A stretch of DNA of 64,000 nucleotides from Promerops cafer (taxonomy: Eukaryota; Chordata; Aves; Passeriformes; Nectariniidae), in NCBI GenBank assembly GCA_013398275.1, contig VZSE01014414.1:518524-582523 (forward strand), in the 5' to 3' direction. Positions 12,701 through 27,700 of the stretch are shown here, piece after piece (positions within the stretch are counted from its first letter, which is position 1; every line of letters starts with the position of its first letter). The notes under the pieces were generated by a model. The model saw nothing but the letters and a program-made list of their open reading frames with translations. It was not told where the DNA came from and did no database searches. A program made the position numbers and the translations under genes.

Positions 12701-15700
12701 GTTCACTGCTGTAGCCTTGTGCTTGGCATTTTCTTCCTGCTGTGGAAATTTGGCAGAAAATATTGCAATAATGGAAAACTGCATAAAAAAGCACATTAGT
12801 CTATGTGATATTTTTTTTCTTTTTGGAGCTTATTAAAATACCAAGCCCTGGATTAGGGCTTGGACCCTGCAATCCCCAGAAGGTCCCTGCAGGTCTCCTG
12901 CTCTGGCACTCTGCCCAGTGACACTTCAACATCCAGAGCTGCAGAGCTCAAATCCATTGAGCCAAAACCTCCTGGCAGGAATGGGTTCAGCTCCTGGACC
13001 TGGAGTGGGACCTGAACCTGAGGTTTTTGGGACCTCAGGGTTCTTGCTGCTGAGCCAGGGCCCATCTCCTCTCCCAAAATCTGCCTCTCAGTCTGCGTCT
13101 CTGTTTTTGAGAGCCTCTTGCAGCTGCTCAGAAAAATGGACTTTTTGCCTCTTCTGCTGCCCAGTTTGTAGAGCAGCTGTGGTGCCCAAAAAGCTGCCAT
13201 TTTCTTGTGTGAAATTCTGGGAACAGTTTGGTTCTGTTTCCTCTGATTTCCTTGAGATTTCATTCTTTCTAATAAGAAAAAAAGATTCTGCAAATGGAAG
13301 CCTCTTTTTTGGGGGGTGACTTTTAAGAAGTATTTATTGCTATATGAAGAAATGAGCAGTGCCAGAGGGTTGGTGGAGCCTGTCCCTTCTCTCCTGAACA
13401 AGCTTTTAAACTAAGAAGTTGCTGGTAAGGCTTAGGAAAATGCAATAAAAGAGAAAGGAAGCGAGATTGGATTGTTAAGCAGGGTTATTCAAAATCTTGG
13501 GGTTTTTAAATTAATTTCCATTATGAAATTAAAGATTTTGACTAAGACTTAAGAATACAGCTGAAACCTGAATTTTTCTCTGCTCTTAGCTACCTTATTA
13601 ATTTCATCCTGGATGCCACGCTGGGGATGCTGCTGATCTGGCTGGGTGTGAAGGTTGTCTCCTGGATCGTGCAGCACAAGAAATACACATACCTGGTCTT
13701 TGGGGAGTATGGTAGGTGTCACCTGCTCTGCCCAGAGGGGGTTGGTGTGCTCCCAGCTGGGAATGGGGACAAGAAAATGGCAGGAACTGCAGTCTGGGGC
13801 TGAAATGTGAGCAGCTGCCTTCTGTTATCCCTTCTTCAAGGAGCTTGTGAGGGTGAGTTAAATGCTGGAACCACTGGAGTGTAGCAGGGTGGTGAGGAAA
13901 AGCTGAACATTTCCTTGGATATACCCCAGGACATCTGTATGGTAAATTGAGGTTCTTCTGTGGGGTTCTTCCGTGGGTTTTTCCCTACCACCTCCATTCA
14001 GAACATGGAGTTGTTCTTGCATTTGCCTTGAGCTGTGGTAGGGATCAGCCAGGCACAGTGTGACCCCAAAGCTTGAGTTCTCAAGTGTGGCCTCTTTCTC
14101 TTTAAATTCCTGCCTTGAGATGGAGAAAACGTTTCCAAAAAGCTGCTCTCAGCCAGCCCCACTAGAGGGTAGCAGTTCCTTTCCAAAAGAGCAGAGCCAG
14201 CTTGCTGGAGAAGCTGCGGGAAAGGGAAAAATTAATGCTTTGCCTATTTTACATTACATCTAATGTACAGATTAATTCAGTCATATTTCAGAAAATACAT
14301 CTTATTCATAAAAATTGCAGTCTTGCCTTTAAGATTTTAATCATTAAGTCTGTTCTGAAGTTAGTCTTGTTTCTTTGTGGTTTTAGTAGCTGGTCTGGCA
14401 TCTGAGCTGGTGAAACTTGGGCCCAGCTAGGATTAGTCTGAGACCCCACTGCCTCGTGAACTCACCCAGCCTGTGCAGATGGGTCATGGCAGAGGATGAA
14501 GGGCTGCATTTGTGAGGCAGCAGAAGCAGCCATAGACTGGGAATGAGATGATGGGATGTGGCAGAGCCAGCTCTCCTCAAACCTGAGAGTGGCCTTAAAG
14601 GCTGATCTCCAGAGAAGTTTCAGCATCCTGACAGCAGGCATTTGGTGGGGGGGCTACCTTTTGTATTTTCCCTCATAGCTCCTCCTTTATAATAGATCCC
14701 CAAAGTCAGTCAGATGAGACAGCAGAAGAATCCAGATATTCTTGGTTCAGGAACTGGAGTTTTTCCCCTTTGGAGCAATAAGGACTGGAAGCCCAACCAC
14801 CTCAGGACACAGCTTCAGCTTCGTGTGCCACGTCTGCAGTTGAGCAGAAGCAAAATCAGGAAAAGTGTGTTGGCAGAGCAGTGATGAACTTCTGTTGAGC
14901 TGTAGCTGGCCCCTCATAAGGGCTGGCTTAGACCACAGAAGGAACTTGCTCCTTTGAGAAAATCTTGCTTTCATTAGTAAAAAAACCAATTGCTGTACTT
15001 GAATTTGGTTCTTGGATTGGGGGTTAAATATCTCATCCATCAAGTACAGTTTTTGGTGCAGGTCTCTGGCCAGAGTGACCCCATTGGAAATACAGATGGG
15101 AGCCAAGTGACATGTCCAAGGCAATCCTGTGGCAGGGCTGGGGAAGGAAAACACTCCAGTCCTCATCTCTGGTGTTAAGTAACTTCCAAAACAGTTGGGA
15201 AGACGCTTGTAAACTGTGTACAGTTTGATGCAGGCTCCAGGAATATGATTCATTCTCTGGGCTAATTGCTCTACCAGACTTCTGCTCCTCAGGAGAATTG
15301 AGGGAAGCAACATAAGTCCTGCAGAGGAGAAAACCAGGGGAGCACCAATCCCATGTTGCAAACAGCAGTCAGTGCCACTGCCCCAGCCATCAGAACAGAA
15401 CGGTGGTGGTTTTGTCCAGTACAGCCAGTACCCATCCTCCTGCACCAACTTGGAGAGGGAAAAAAAAAAATCTGTCACAGCTGTGTCCTTCCAGCATCCC
15501 TGCAGCTGATGCAAACCACTGCAGTTGTCCCTTGGTGTGGGCTGCAGCAGCTCCTCCTGCTCTGTGGTGGCTTCTCCTGCCTCCACAGCCCTGACTGGCT
15601 CCCCCCGTGCAGCTGCAATAGCTGCATTAGTGGAGAAGTAAAGTAAAGGGAGGGAAAGCACTCAAATCTATGCTGCTATTTTAAGCATCCAGCTGTCCAG

Positions 15701-18700
15701 AATTGTTTAGAAAAATCAATTACTTCCATACTTCCAAAAACCCAGGAACAGGCATTCTGAGATCAGCCTCTCTTGTGCCTGAGCTCATGGCCAAACACTG
15801 CTGCAGCCAGGAATGACCTGTTTTACAGCTAGTGGGGAATCACAGGCTCCTGTTTGCTTATGTTCCTCCATCTTTTGCCCAAAAGCTCTTGATTACTCTC
15901 TGAATTGCCTCTAAGCACAGGAAAGTGCATTTTGGAAAGTGCTGTCTCTTCCCAGGATGCCTGGCTCCTAAGATCAAAGACTGGGGAAGTGTGTTCTTGG
16001 CACAGGTGGGCTTTGGGGAATGGGGGTTGCCTTACACCTACTCAGAGCTAACAAACTCCTACCCCTGGAGGTGTTGAGGGCCAGGTTGGATGGAACCCTG
16101 AGGAACTCCCATGGCAGAGGGTTTGGAGCTAGGTGATATTTTTAAGGTCTGTTCCCACTCAAACCATTTTGTGATAATTCTGTGAAATTCCACAAATGCA
16201 CCATTGCTGTAGCAGGTCATGGTTATAGGAGCTGTCCCTGTAGGGAACCATCCCAGGGAGGAGAACAAAGCAGAGTTTAAGCTTCAGAAGATGTGGGAGA
16301 TGGATACCCGAGTTCTTGGAGGTGCTGTTGGGCCGGGACAGACTGAGCAGGGGAGGTGCTGGCTCCAGTCAGGCTGTGCAGATCAAGCCTGACTGAGCTT
16401 TGTGTCCCATCTCCAGACTGGTCCAGCTCTCTTCTCCCTCCCCATGGCAATGAGCAGCTCTGTAGAGAACACCTTTGTATGGCTGCAGTGTCCTGACATT
16501 TTAATTGTGTTTAATAATTCTCCAGGATTACTTCAAAAATACCCCAGTATTTCTTTTAAGTAAGCAAATGCGATGAATTTGCATTGAGAGAGAGATTTCC
16601 TGCAATGTGCAAGTAAATTTTTCTAGAGGAGAATTAAGAAATGAGGAGGAGGAGAAGTGTTCTCACTGGAAAATGTCCCTCTGGTTGTTGACTTGTGTAT
16701 GACTGTAGCTGTGGTCACTGGCTATCTAAGCCTGATGCTTTGTGCTTGTTCAGTGTCTGCAAATGGAAAAGCATCTTGCTTGGAGGCCTTCAAAGTCTGT
16801 TTAGTGGCCTGTTGAACTCTGCTGGTCAAATTTAGTTCTAAGAGAATATGCTCTGTGCCAGCTGCTGAGTTTAACTGAGGACCTGTGTAGGCTGCTTTTG
16901 GCCCCGTGGTGATGTTGTACAAAATTTCCATAACAAATATTCCCACAGTCCTGGAGCAGTCAAGGGAGCTGGCTGCTAATGCTTGAGGAAATACTGCTGG
17001 AAATAGCTCTAACCTGAGGGGCTGTTCTGTCCTCAGCCTGCTGGGCTTTTTCCCCTGGGGCCAGGGGGGAAAAGTGAGGAGAAGGCTGAGGGTCCTGCTC
17101 AGGGACTGAATGTGTGGTTGGGTCCCTTGCTCTGAGCAGAGGTGCAGCCTCTGAGCCTCCTGAAACTGGATGACAGCAACACTGTTCCCTGCAGCTTGAA
17201 TATCCACGGGGACCAAAGATCCAGAGCAGTGGTGTGACACTGCACACTGGGGACAGGTTCAGCTGTGCACTCACATTCCTCTGGTTCAGCAACGTGAACG
17301 TCCAGAGGAGCTGGGATGGCATGTCCCATCACTGGAAGTGTTCAAGGCCAGGTTGCATGGGATTTGAACAATCTGGTCTGGTGGGAGGTGTCCCTGCCCA
17401 TGGGGTCCCCTCCAACCCACACCATTCTGTGATTCAACCATTTTAGCTCAGGTGCAGAAAATGCCAGAGCGGGTCTGGGGTGTCTACTGGACCTGTCTGG
17501 CTGCTCTGATGCATCACATTCCCATCTCTAAAAACCTGGTTTTCCCCTCCATGTGAGCGTTTCACACAATTCAGAGTTTACTGCTATTTCCCACCCTCCT
17601 CTGTACTTGGCACTGATATTTAAATCCCTTGGTTTTGGAGGTGCCATTTGAGTATCTCCTAAGAAGTTTTTATTGACTTTTTCTACCCCTACCTTGCCAC
17701 TCAGTACAACTTCCAGTGCTTCCAAATACTTGCCTTTCCTCAAACCCCCTGAACCCTCCACTCTGGCTGTGGTTGAGCTTTTTTCCTACCTGCTCTGTGT
17801 GCACAAGTCCCCAGAAGTCTGTAAATAAAGCTGTCTGGCAGTAGCATGTGGGCTGTGCTGGCAGCTCGCTGCGTTAGGCAGCCTGGATTAAAACTAATCC
17901 TGTTGTGTGGTAACAGCTCAAATAGCTCAGGCACTGCTGCTCTGGCTCCCACACACGAGTGGAATACGAGACACATTTGTGTGAGGTTGCCACGGGCTCC
18001 AGTGGTTCTTGGGCTGCTCCAGGGAAGTTTTGCTGGTGGTGGGGAGCACCAGGAATGCTGCTGGAGGAGAGCAGTCAAAATTCAGTGGGTGCATCCTTCG
18101 GGGTGAAGGAGGTTATTAATTTCCACGAGGATGGGAGATGGCTGTAGGAAGGTTTTAGCAGAGGGTGTGCATTAAGCCAAAGGGAGAGGTTTGTGATAGA
18201 CTCCATGTGTAGAGCTGAGATGTCCTGGGTTACCTCCCAGCTAGAACCAGGGACAAGAAGCTGGAAGGGTTCGGAGGGAGTGTGATCCATATAATCACCC
18301 AACAGGTGTGATGTGGAGGCTGCAAAGGTCATTCAGACCAATTCCCCACTCTGCTGTGTTCAGAGCTTTCCTTTCCTAGTAGGAAAGAGGAGGACATCTA
18401 TTTTATTCTAATTGTTTTTTAGCCTGCAGGTAGCAGATCAGTTTTTGCTGATTGGCAGCACGGTGTGGCTCAAAGTCACACTTCCTGTAAGAAGAATCCT
18501 TTCCCATCCACAGAGCAGGGCACCTCTGGGCAGCACTTGATCCACCAAAGACACCAGCCTGAATCTGAGGATGCCTCTGACCAGCCTTCTGGAGGAAACC
18601 AGCACTTATATGAGCTCAGCTCCAGGCTTCCAGCCTTTCACTACTCTGGAAGGAGATAGGGCAAATCTGTCATACGGGCTTGTCTAGGGACCACACCAAA

Positions 18701-21700
18701 AGCTTCCCTGATGAGATGCCAGAAAATGTTGACTTGAACATTCCTGGTGTTGGTCAGAGTTAGGTGAATTAGTGGTGTTAGGTGGTGGATTAGTGGATGA
18801 TGGACACTGGGGTGGATCAGTGGTCCTTGGATGACTCCACACCTGCTGAGGTAAGAAGCAGACAGCTGCGTTCCTTGGTGAAGTGGAAATGAGCTGCTGT
18901 CTCTAAGTCACCTTTGCAGCCTTGAAGGCCATGCTGCTGTTTCATTTTCACCTTTGTCTTGAATCATTTTGGTACAGAGCAGCCTCCTGTCCTTGGGAAA
19001 TCAGGATGCAGTAAAAAATAACAGTAGAAACACCCTCTGATCTCCTTGCTGGGCGTGGAAGTTAAGTCCCAAATACCCAGGCAAGTCCATGCCTAGGGTG
19101 GGGTAAGAAGCAGGTTGTCTTTCCTCGGGTCTGTGTATCAGCTTGGTGAGCCAAAACCTGCCTCGAGCTGTGCAGTGCACAGAATGCAGAACAGAGAGCC
19201 ACGGGCTGCTGTGGTGGTGAATGGCAGTGACCTGTCCCTGCAAGGGGGCAGGTATTCAGGAGAGATCTCAAACTTGCTGCTGCTTTTTGGGCAAGCTGAG
19301 ATGACAGAGGGCAGTGCTGTCACAGAGAGCAGATTCACAAAGGGTGCTGTGGCTGTTAGCCCTGTCCCTCCATGGGGGACAGCACAGCTGACAACACAGA
19401 GCAGAAGGGAAAGAGTTCAAATGCAGGAAGGATACAACGGATGTGTTTGTTTTCCTGTTTTGTTTGTACTGGGAGCTCTGATGAGTGGTGATAATCTGGG
19501 GGTTTCTGGGAGAATTGGTTTGTCTTGGGGTATGGGGCAAAAAGGTTCACTAGACCCTACGTGTGTGCCAACGGCAGCCAGGCATCCACATCTGTTGGGA
19601 GAGGCTTTTAGGAGGATCAAAGCCTCTCTGACACCAGCCTGTGGCTGCCAGCTGCCTCTAACACTGCTCCCATCTCCTCACAGACCACCCATTAAGCTGT
19701 TGCCTGCCAGGGAGCGGAGATTCCTCTCTCTGAAATCCTCCACAGGCTCTGCTGGGTGTGCTTCCACATAACCTTCCTGGCTCCCTCTTCCTGCCCTCCC
19801 TCCATGCAGTTCCTGCTGGTTTGGCTCTCTCTGCTCGCTCTCCTCATCCCTGCACCCTCGGCCTCCCAGTCCTTCCCTCTCCTCTTCTTTGCTTCCTTCT
19901 CAGTCATGGCTTGGGCAGTTAAGAATTTGGAGCACAAGGTGATCCTACCTTGGACACGACCAGCATGCTTCTACTTTTAGCTTTGCAGGGAGGCAGATGT
20001 TTTGGTACATTGCTAACAAATGACAGAATAAGGACAAATGTACCTCTAAACCTGTTTTGCACTTGCTGGGAAGCTCATCCCCATGGAGCTGGGGCTTGGT
20101 TGGACACCACCTCTTACCAAATCCCAGTATGTGCTGCTGGTTTTTGTGGCCAGAGGTTTCTACTGGTGTGGATAAATGTGCCTTTGCAGACTGCTGGTGT
20201 TGTCTCACCCTGCCACATCTTGTCAGAATTGTGCTGAAAAGTGGGGAGAAGTGGCCAAAAGTGAAGCAAGGCTCCCAGCCTGCTGCCGTCTGACCACATC
20301 AAGTGTTGGCATCTGTCAGTGCCAACTGCACAGGTTCTCTTGCACGGATGGAATTCCAAATTGCAGCCAGGTTATGCAGGGAACAAATGTTGCCAGGGGT
20401 TATCTTTGTCTTTAAGTGGTAAGAGGAAATGCTGCCGCTTTCCTGAGCCAGATAGAGTAGCTCAGTTTTGCAGACCTGAGATATTCCGGGGAGCCAGGGG
20501 ATGTGATAACCAGCTGGCAGGGTGCTCACAGAGGGCTGAAGCAAGCACGTGTAATAGATACAGAACCATTATTGTTGTTAACAATACAAATATGCTTTTC
20601 CTTATTTCTTGGTGAGTACCCCATTGGAAACATTCATATTTAATTAGCATTGATTCTTTTTGAGTGAATTGCTTTAAGACCTGGGGTGATGGAGCCCCTG
20701 TCTCTTGCTCAGACAGTATCACATAACCAGCCCTTGACTTCATCAGCACAATGAAATAATTCTGTTCAGGCCTGAGAAGCTACGCTGCTTGTAGTGAAAA
20801 TGGTGACGTGAAATTTTCAAACTCTTTCTGGCAGCTATGTGGGTAAGGCTTGGCAGGGAGCACATTGCAGATTATATCTTTAATGATTTATTTGCATTCA
20901 CTTTATTTTATAGAAGAGTGTGCAGGTACTGAGTGGTCCTTGTAGAGAGGAGGGTCAGTATCAAGCATGAGGCAGCTTCTCTACAAGGCTGTCTCCTCCT
21001 GTCCTCTGTCCCAGATTTAATATTCTGTTTTTCCAGGTGACCCTCCACAAGCTGCTGCCTGGATTGGCCAGTGTATCCTCTACTTGCTGATAATGGTTTT
21101 TGAGAAGACTGTGATTAGCCTTGTCCTGCTTATCCCTGGTTGGACAAAGGTAAGCTGTATTTTTCTAGCTGTAGCTGTTGTGGTTTCTTTTTGTCAGCTT
21201 TGCCTGATTCATGGTTCCCATTACTGAAGGCCTTTAATCCTCACACTTATTGACATCACTCTGTAATCATTAGCTATTACTTAAATTTTGGGAAACATGA
21301 CTTTTATAATGCTTTGGCTTTTGGTGCATTCTCTTACTAGTCAAAGCTAATGGAATAAGATGATGCTTTAATTTTCCTTCCCATTCTTGGAAGGCTAAAA
21401 TGGGCTGGGCTGGCAGCTGAGCTCCTTCAGTTCTGCCAGAGAATTTCTATGTTATTCTGTCAAGTTAGTCCATGTTGGTGTTGTGTGATCCTGTGCTTAA
21501 ACCAGGGGACTCTTAGAGATTAATTTGGAAAGTCCTCTACAGGTAGTGTGTTGTCTTTTCCTGCTCAGCTGCTTCTGTATGCCAGCAGTGTTAATTGTGT
21601 TGATCAGTTTATCTTTAAAAAAATAAAAATAATAGCCTGTGGGGCTTTTAGCCACATACCTGTTGGCAGGTAGGCGTGATGGGTGTAAAAACCTAATTCT

Positions 21701-24700
21701 GAGAGTCAGAGGTAACTCCAGTTTGGAGCCCACTTTCACCAGGCTCTGAGGTACCAGACACTGGGTGTAACTTGACTGAGGAGTTATCTCCAGCAGTCTG
21801 GGAGCACTTATCTCTTCAAGGGTTGTCCTTCAAACCCAGTAGCCCACAGTGCTCACACTTGGATGTGAACTTCTTCAGCAGCACGAATCCAGATCCGGAG
21901 ATGCTGCTGGGTTCCTCTCCATGATTACTGTTCGTGGCTGGTGTCCTTGTTCTGAAGATGAGCTCCAGGGAGCCAAGGGAAGTCCCACCAGTTGTTGTCA
22001 TGGATAGTTACACTGAAAGACTCACAGTCCTTGTTTCTGTGCACAGTCATGTGTTTGGCATCTGGGCTAAGGGAATATCCTGTGTAATCTTTTAAGAGCT
22101 GGGTTGAAGCACAGGCTGCAGAGCCCTGGCTGCTCATGTAAGAAGACAACCAGTTTTCATCAAAGATCTTGCAACAGAGCTGCTCAAATAATGCTTCTAA
22201 ATGTTTTCTTCTCTGCAGCTTCAGCAGATCCTCCTGGGTTACATCCCAAACCCTCAGCTGGAGCTCGTCCTGGTGGTGTTTGTTGTGCCTTTCATAGTCA
22301 ATGTAAGTGGTGCCTCCGCAAGTGCTGGGTGGGCTGGTTTGGAAATTACAGAACACCCTCATGGGAGTGTGCACAGGGACTGGCTGGGGGACAGCCTTGA
22401 AGAGGCTGGGACAGGGTGGAGGGGTGTGTAAAGAAATCTATCTGCCACAAATTTGTCACTTCCACAGTCTCTGTTCCCAGTTCCTTTCCCTTTCTCTGAG
22501 CTGCTGTGGGACTGACTCTTCACCCCTCGGAATAAAGCTGGGTCTTGTTAGATGAGAACTTATCTCAGCAGCAAGCTATGGGCATGGGGATGCCCAGAAC
22601 CCTTTACTGTCCTATAGGATGGCTTGTGGCTTTGACAATCCAGTCATCTGGCTGGATGTCAGATTGTGTTACAGCAAGACAGGGTGCTCAGGGTTACCCA
22701 GAATTGTTCTTCTCAAAACTAGTTTGACATAACCTCTTGAAAGCTCAGCTCTTTCCTGGTTCCCCTGATTCTGGGTAATCCTTGAGCTGCTGCTCAGTTC
22801 CTGCTAAGGTGGGAAGTGGGAACAAGGTGTTAACACTCGGATGCTCCTGGACAAGCAGGGAGTTGAACTCGCTTTCAGCTCATCCCATGCACATTTCAAT
22901 GGATGCAGCACTGGCAAAGCTGGATTGATCTTCTCTCCACCATCCCAGGCTGCATTTCCACATTAGAAAGCAAATTCTGATCCTCAAGGAACTGCCCAGG
23001 GACCGGTTCAGGCAGATGAGCTTTGGATGGAGCTTGGTTATGTTCTGGTGGAAACTCGGCCTGTTGTGGTCTTGTTTAATCTGTGTCTTCAACAACTATG
23101 GAAACAATAGGACTTGAGTAAGAAGGGACTTAAGGAATTTGACTCATCCAATCCCCGTGGACACAATTGATGCCGGGCTGATTTAGATATGAGGTTGATC
23201 AAGGCTGGATGTCTGGAGAACCCAAGAGGAGAAGAAATATCTGGGATTGAATGACTCTGTATTTTGGTCTCTGCAGTCTATTGATGTAACTTCTTTCTCC
23301 CCAAGGCCATTATGTTCTGGGTTGTGGACAGCTTGATCATGAGGAAATACAAGCAGAAGGATACCCTAGACATCAATGGATCCACAGAAACTCCTCGGGC
23401 CAGGAGCATTGAGGAATCTCAGGTAAGACCAGGGATGCCAACTTGTGTTTTGGACCAAGCTGCAAACTTGTGGGATGGTCTGTGTAGTTTTACCACAACC
23501 CTGTAACAGAACATCACATTGCCTGCACCTGGGGTGGTGCTTCATGAATGTGGGTGATCACCCTGCAAAGTCAAACTCACTCTAACCATGAGCAGTGTCA
23601 CAGCCCAGGAGGTGTTGCTGAAATACTGCCCCGAATCATGGCAATATCTTGATGGAATGAGCTGGCTTCTGCACTGATCTCTGTGTGCAGGCTAAAACTG
23701 TCACTCTGAGCTTTGCTGTATTTAATTGTAATTCATTTTGGCTGGGAAGAGCTTACTTTCCTCTCTGTAATTGTTAGCATCCCTTTTAGAGGACATGGCT
23801 CAGCTGGGAATCCTATTTTTGTCAGCATTTGGTATTTTTTCAACCAGATTATTGTCCCTTAGCTGGAGGAGGCTGTGTTTTGTATAGTCTGAGCCTGACA
23901 GTTAAAAGTTATGGTGGGGGAGGAAATGCTGCAGCTCCAGCAGACTTTGTTCTTCTTAATCATGTGTGGTTTGTTGGGTAGGTGGTATCTGCTTCTTACT
24001 GACCCTTGGGCAGAGTCCACAGTCTTGGTCCCTGGGAGGAATTCCCTTCCTTCTCCTGGCACCCAGGCCTGGTTTCAGCATGTTCTGTGTACGACTGCTG
24101 ATATCCTGCAGCTCACTGGTGAGACTTCCCGAGATAAGATAATTTCTGGCAATCACAGACTGGCTCCTGGAGGAGCTTCTGCTGAGGAATTTAGGATGAA
24201 CAGAAATAGCTCTTGCTCTCCGAGAGTTCTTTCATAAGGAGTAACTCAGCTCTTGTGCTGATAGATGGGATGGCCCATCACTGGTGACATTGCAGCACAC
24301 ACAGGGGTGGTAATGTTTTAACAGCGTGTGCTTGGAAGCCTGCACAGCAGCCAGGGCTTCTGTGTCCCAGGGGTGCAGTGGGGAAGTGGCCACTGCCCAT
24401 GCAGTGTCAGAGGAATCCTCACTCTGGCAGGGAGGGCAGGCAGATGTGAGCAGCTGCTGAGACAAGAGAGTCACTTGTCCTGGCCCTGGCTGTGGACAAA
24501 CAGCTCTGGCGAGGTCACTGGTGGTAGAGCCCTGCCCTGCTCACTGGAAACGTTCCTGAAGCCCAAGGTCAGATGGAATTACACCAGCTCAGAAGCAGAG
24601 CTAAGGAGGTGACCTCTCTATTTGAGACAAGGACCTCCTTCACAGCTTTGGGAACCCAGCCTTGCAGCATCCAGGCTCACAGACGGTGGCTGCTGTGGAT

Positions 24701-27700
24701 GGCAGATGGTGTCACAGGTACTGCTCCTCTGTGGAGATGGAGCTGCACCTCTGCTTGTTCCTCTGGAGCACTGCAAGTGTTTTGTGACCTCTGGCTCAGT
24801 TTTGGATAATCTGAAGGAACAATACCTGCTAATTTCCAGGTTCTAAAAGAGCCTCTTCTGGCAGGGCAGCAGACAGGAAGTTTCAAGTAGTGGAAACAAT
24901 TCCCACAATCAGCCACTTTCTGTCAAAGGTTTCTTTTATCTTCCACGTACCTGACTGCTTTTCTCTGAAGACTTCAGCAAAAATTCAACAGTGTGCAGGT
25001 CATCTGTTCATCCTGAAACCCTCTGATCCATCACTGCAGTGGGGGACTGGTTTCTCCTGCCAGTCTGCAGGGATTGCCTCCTTTATGCTCAGACATGTTC
25101 CTGTGCCTCTGGCCTGACAAATATTTTGGGCAGAGAAGGAAACTTATGAAGAAGTACAGAAGTGGGTGACCTGTTTTCCAGCTCTTTCTTGGCACTGGGC
25201 CTTGAGGAATAGCCTTAAGCTCCTGCTTCAGGTGTCAGCTTCTTAATCTGTGAACGAAAGATCATGTTGACTGGCTGAGCCCTGCAGCTGGATTGACTGG
25301 AATTTAGGCTCAAAAGCAGAAAATGAGCATTTGCTGGGCTTGTTGCTGCTAATAACCTGTTCAGGTGGGGGAATTTCATGTTCTCCTGCTGCCCAGTGGA
25401 GGAGGAAGGGGGGCTGAGAAGTGTAGGGCAGAGCTAATGTGTCGCACAGGTTTATCAGGGTTCATCAGGGCTGTCTCGCTGCAGGCGCCACCAGCTCCCC
25501 ATCTCACTGCCGACTTGAATTTCAACCCTCTGCCTATCTCACCAATGGAGTGTCATTATTTTCACATGAACCAGCAGTTTGTGTTTGGAGAAGGAGGGGG
25601 AGAGATAGGAAGGAGAAGGGAAAGAGTGGGCTGAAGTTAACCTGTTAAAAGCCCATGCTCTGTGCTTTCTCTAGGGGCAGCAGGAAACCTCAGCTCTGTC
25701 CTTGGCTTGGTAGAGCAGCTGGGCAGCAAGAACAAACCCAACAGCAGCAATCCTGCTTCTGGTGTCACTTACTGACTCTGTGCCTGCAGCCAAGGAAGTG
25801 GCAGCCCCTTGTGGGCTTTAAAGCTTTTTTGGTGAACCAGAGGATGAGCTCTTGCTACTTCTTTTACACTGAATCCCTGAAAGGGATCAACTCCCTCTTA
25901 TGGTTGAAAGAATTTCGCCCTTCTTTCCTTCCGTGTCAGTCTTAAGCTTTGTGTTGTTTCAGTCTCCTGCCCTGCCTTGTAAATGTTCATGGAGTAATTT
26001 TTTTCCCCTCTTGTGGGATAGAAAAGGATCTCTTCAATGCCAGTTTGCACCCAGTGCTGTTCAGCCTGGGGAAATTAATTCATCTGCAAGGCCCTTATTT
26101 TTGCTTTGTATGTGTCCTGCCCTTGACCTGAGGCTCTTTTCCCTTGCCCTTATAACTCCCAATGAACTTTAGATCTTATCAGTGATTTCTTTGTTTCCTC
26201 CACTCAGGAAAACAAGTCAGTTTTAATAATGTTTTATTTGATCTTTTTTCAGTTGTTTTTTTTCCCCCGGGGAGGTGGATGTGTTTCTGTTCCTTTCCTG
26301 AGGGCTTACATTTTTAGAGACAGCCCTTAAAGCAAAAGTCCAGTTACGGTGGTACTTGTGAGAAAAATTAAGAAAATTAGAGGCTGCTTTGAGGCTGGAA
26401 GGAAGGTTAATATACTGCATGAGGGCCTGCCTTTGGTCAGGATGGAGTTCAGCACCTGTCCTAATTCCCTTCATAAGGAACTCTGTATTTTGGCATTCAT
26501 TAGGTGAAGATGCTGAAAGACCCCAATACAGTGCTGCTTACTTATAAGTGTTGAAACACTTAGAAAGTCCAAGAGCAAGTTGGATTTGCCAGTTGCTTAG
26601 CCGAGAAACAATTTTATTTTTGATTTTTTTTTTTTATTTTTAATTAGCTCAAACTCGTGGTGAACTCGGGTGCCAGGTCCTTACAGGGAAGATAAATGAA
26701 GGTGGGCACAGAGGTGCCTCTGGGAGGAAACTGTCCCACCTCACAGTCCTCCTGACTCATAGCAAATCATGCTGTGGACTGTGTGAGGTGTTTGAGGACT
26801 GCTGAGTGAGACAGCAGCACATTGTCCCAGGACTGGGAAACCACGTCCCACTCCCAGCTGTGCCACCAATCCGCTGTGATCCTGACCTGGATGCATCTGC
26901 AGGGAAAGAGCCTTGTCCAAGTTGTTCTGAAAACTCCCAAATTGGAGTTGGGCTTGAAAATGATATCTGAGGGTGTGTCCTGTCACTGTCATGGCAACGA
27001 GGTGCTCTCTCATGGTGCTGCTTGCTGGGGAATTGTGGAGAGGTTGCTGGGGGACTGTTGGCTCCTGTGGCTTCCTGAAAGTGTGTGGTGGGCAGGTAGC
27101 AGCCTGGATGGGTCTGGATGCACCACACTGTCACCATCCCTGCTTGGCTGCAAGGGGCTTTGAGTTTTCAGCTCAGAAACCCACCCAAATCACCAGTTCA
27201 GCAGGACCCACGACCAGTCTGTTGCAGCCTGTCAGAGCTCAGTGAGTTCACAGTGCTGCCTGTGAGTAATTACCCACACATTTCTTCAGGTCCAACAGCA
27301 CCACAATATCAATGTGATCAACAGAGGAAACCTTCACGTGAGAGAGATGGAAACTTTCCAGTGTGTGTCTTGGGGGGAAAAAAAAAAATCCTTGAGACCA
27401 ATGAGGGGGACAATAAGAGAGCTTAATCCAGTGTGCTGCTGTCCTTTGGGTGTCTGACTGTGAAGAGAACAACACTGGATGGAGGGGCTGGGGTGTGTGT
27501 GAGGGTGGGGAGCAGGAAATCTTCCCCTGCGGCTCTTCTGCTCCTTTGAAGTCACTGACTCACTGGAGTTCTGTTTTTCCTGTTTAGTGGTTTTGTTGCT
27601 GTGGTGACTGGCCCCGTGGTGCTGCCTGAGTGCCAGCAAGTGGAGGGCACGTGAATTCACAACTGTGTGTGGAGATAGACAGAGACAGGAGTAATTCACC

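Larger units (their letters stand above)
13712..21036 (+). other. TMEM110L: TMEM110L intron 4 (7.3 kb)
   Basis: No spliced exon is recognised. It contains two CR1 termini (16058, 17318) and a MIR-like relic (15068). The reverse strand of 14747-15661 is open for 304 codons, but nothing in it resembles a known protein and it runs across the MIR-like relic. Confidence 0.8.
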
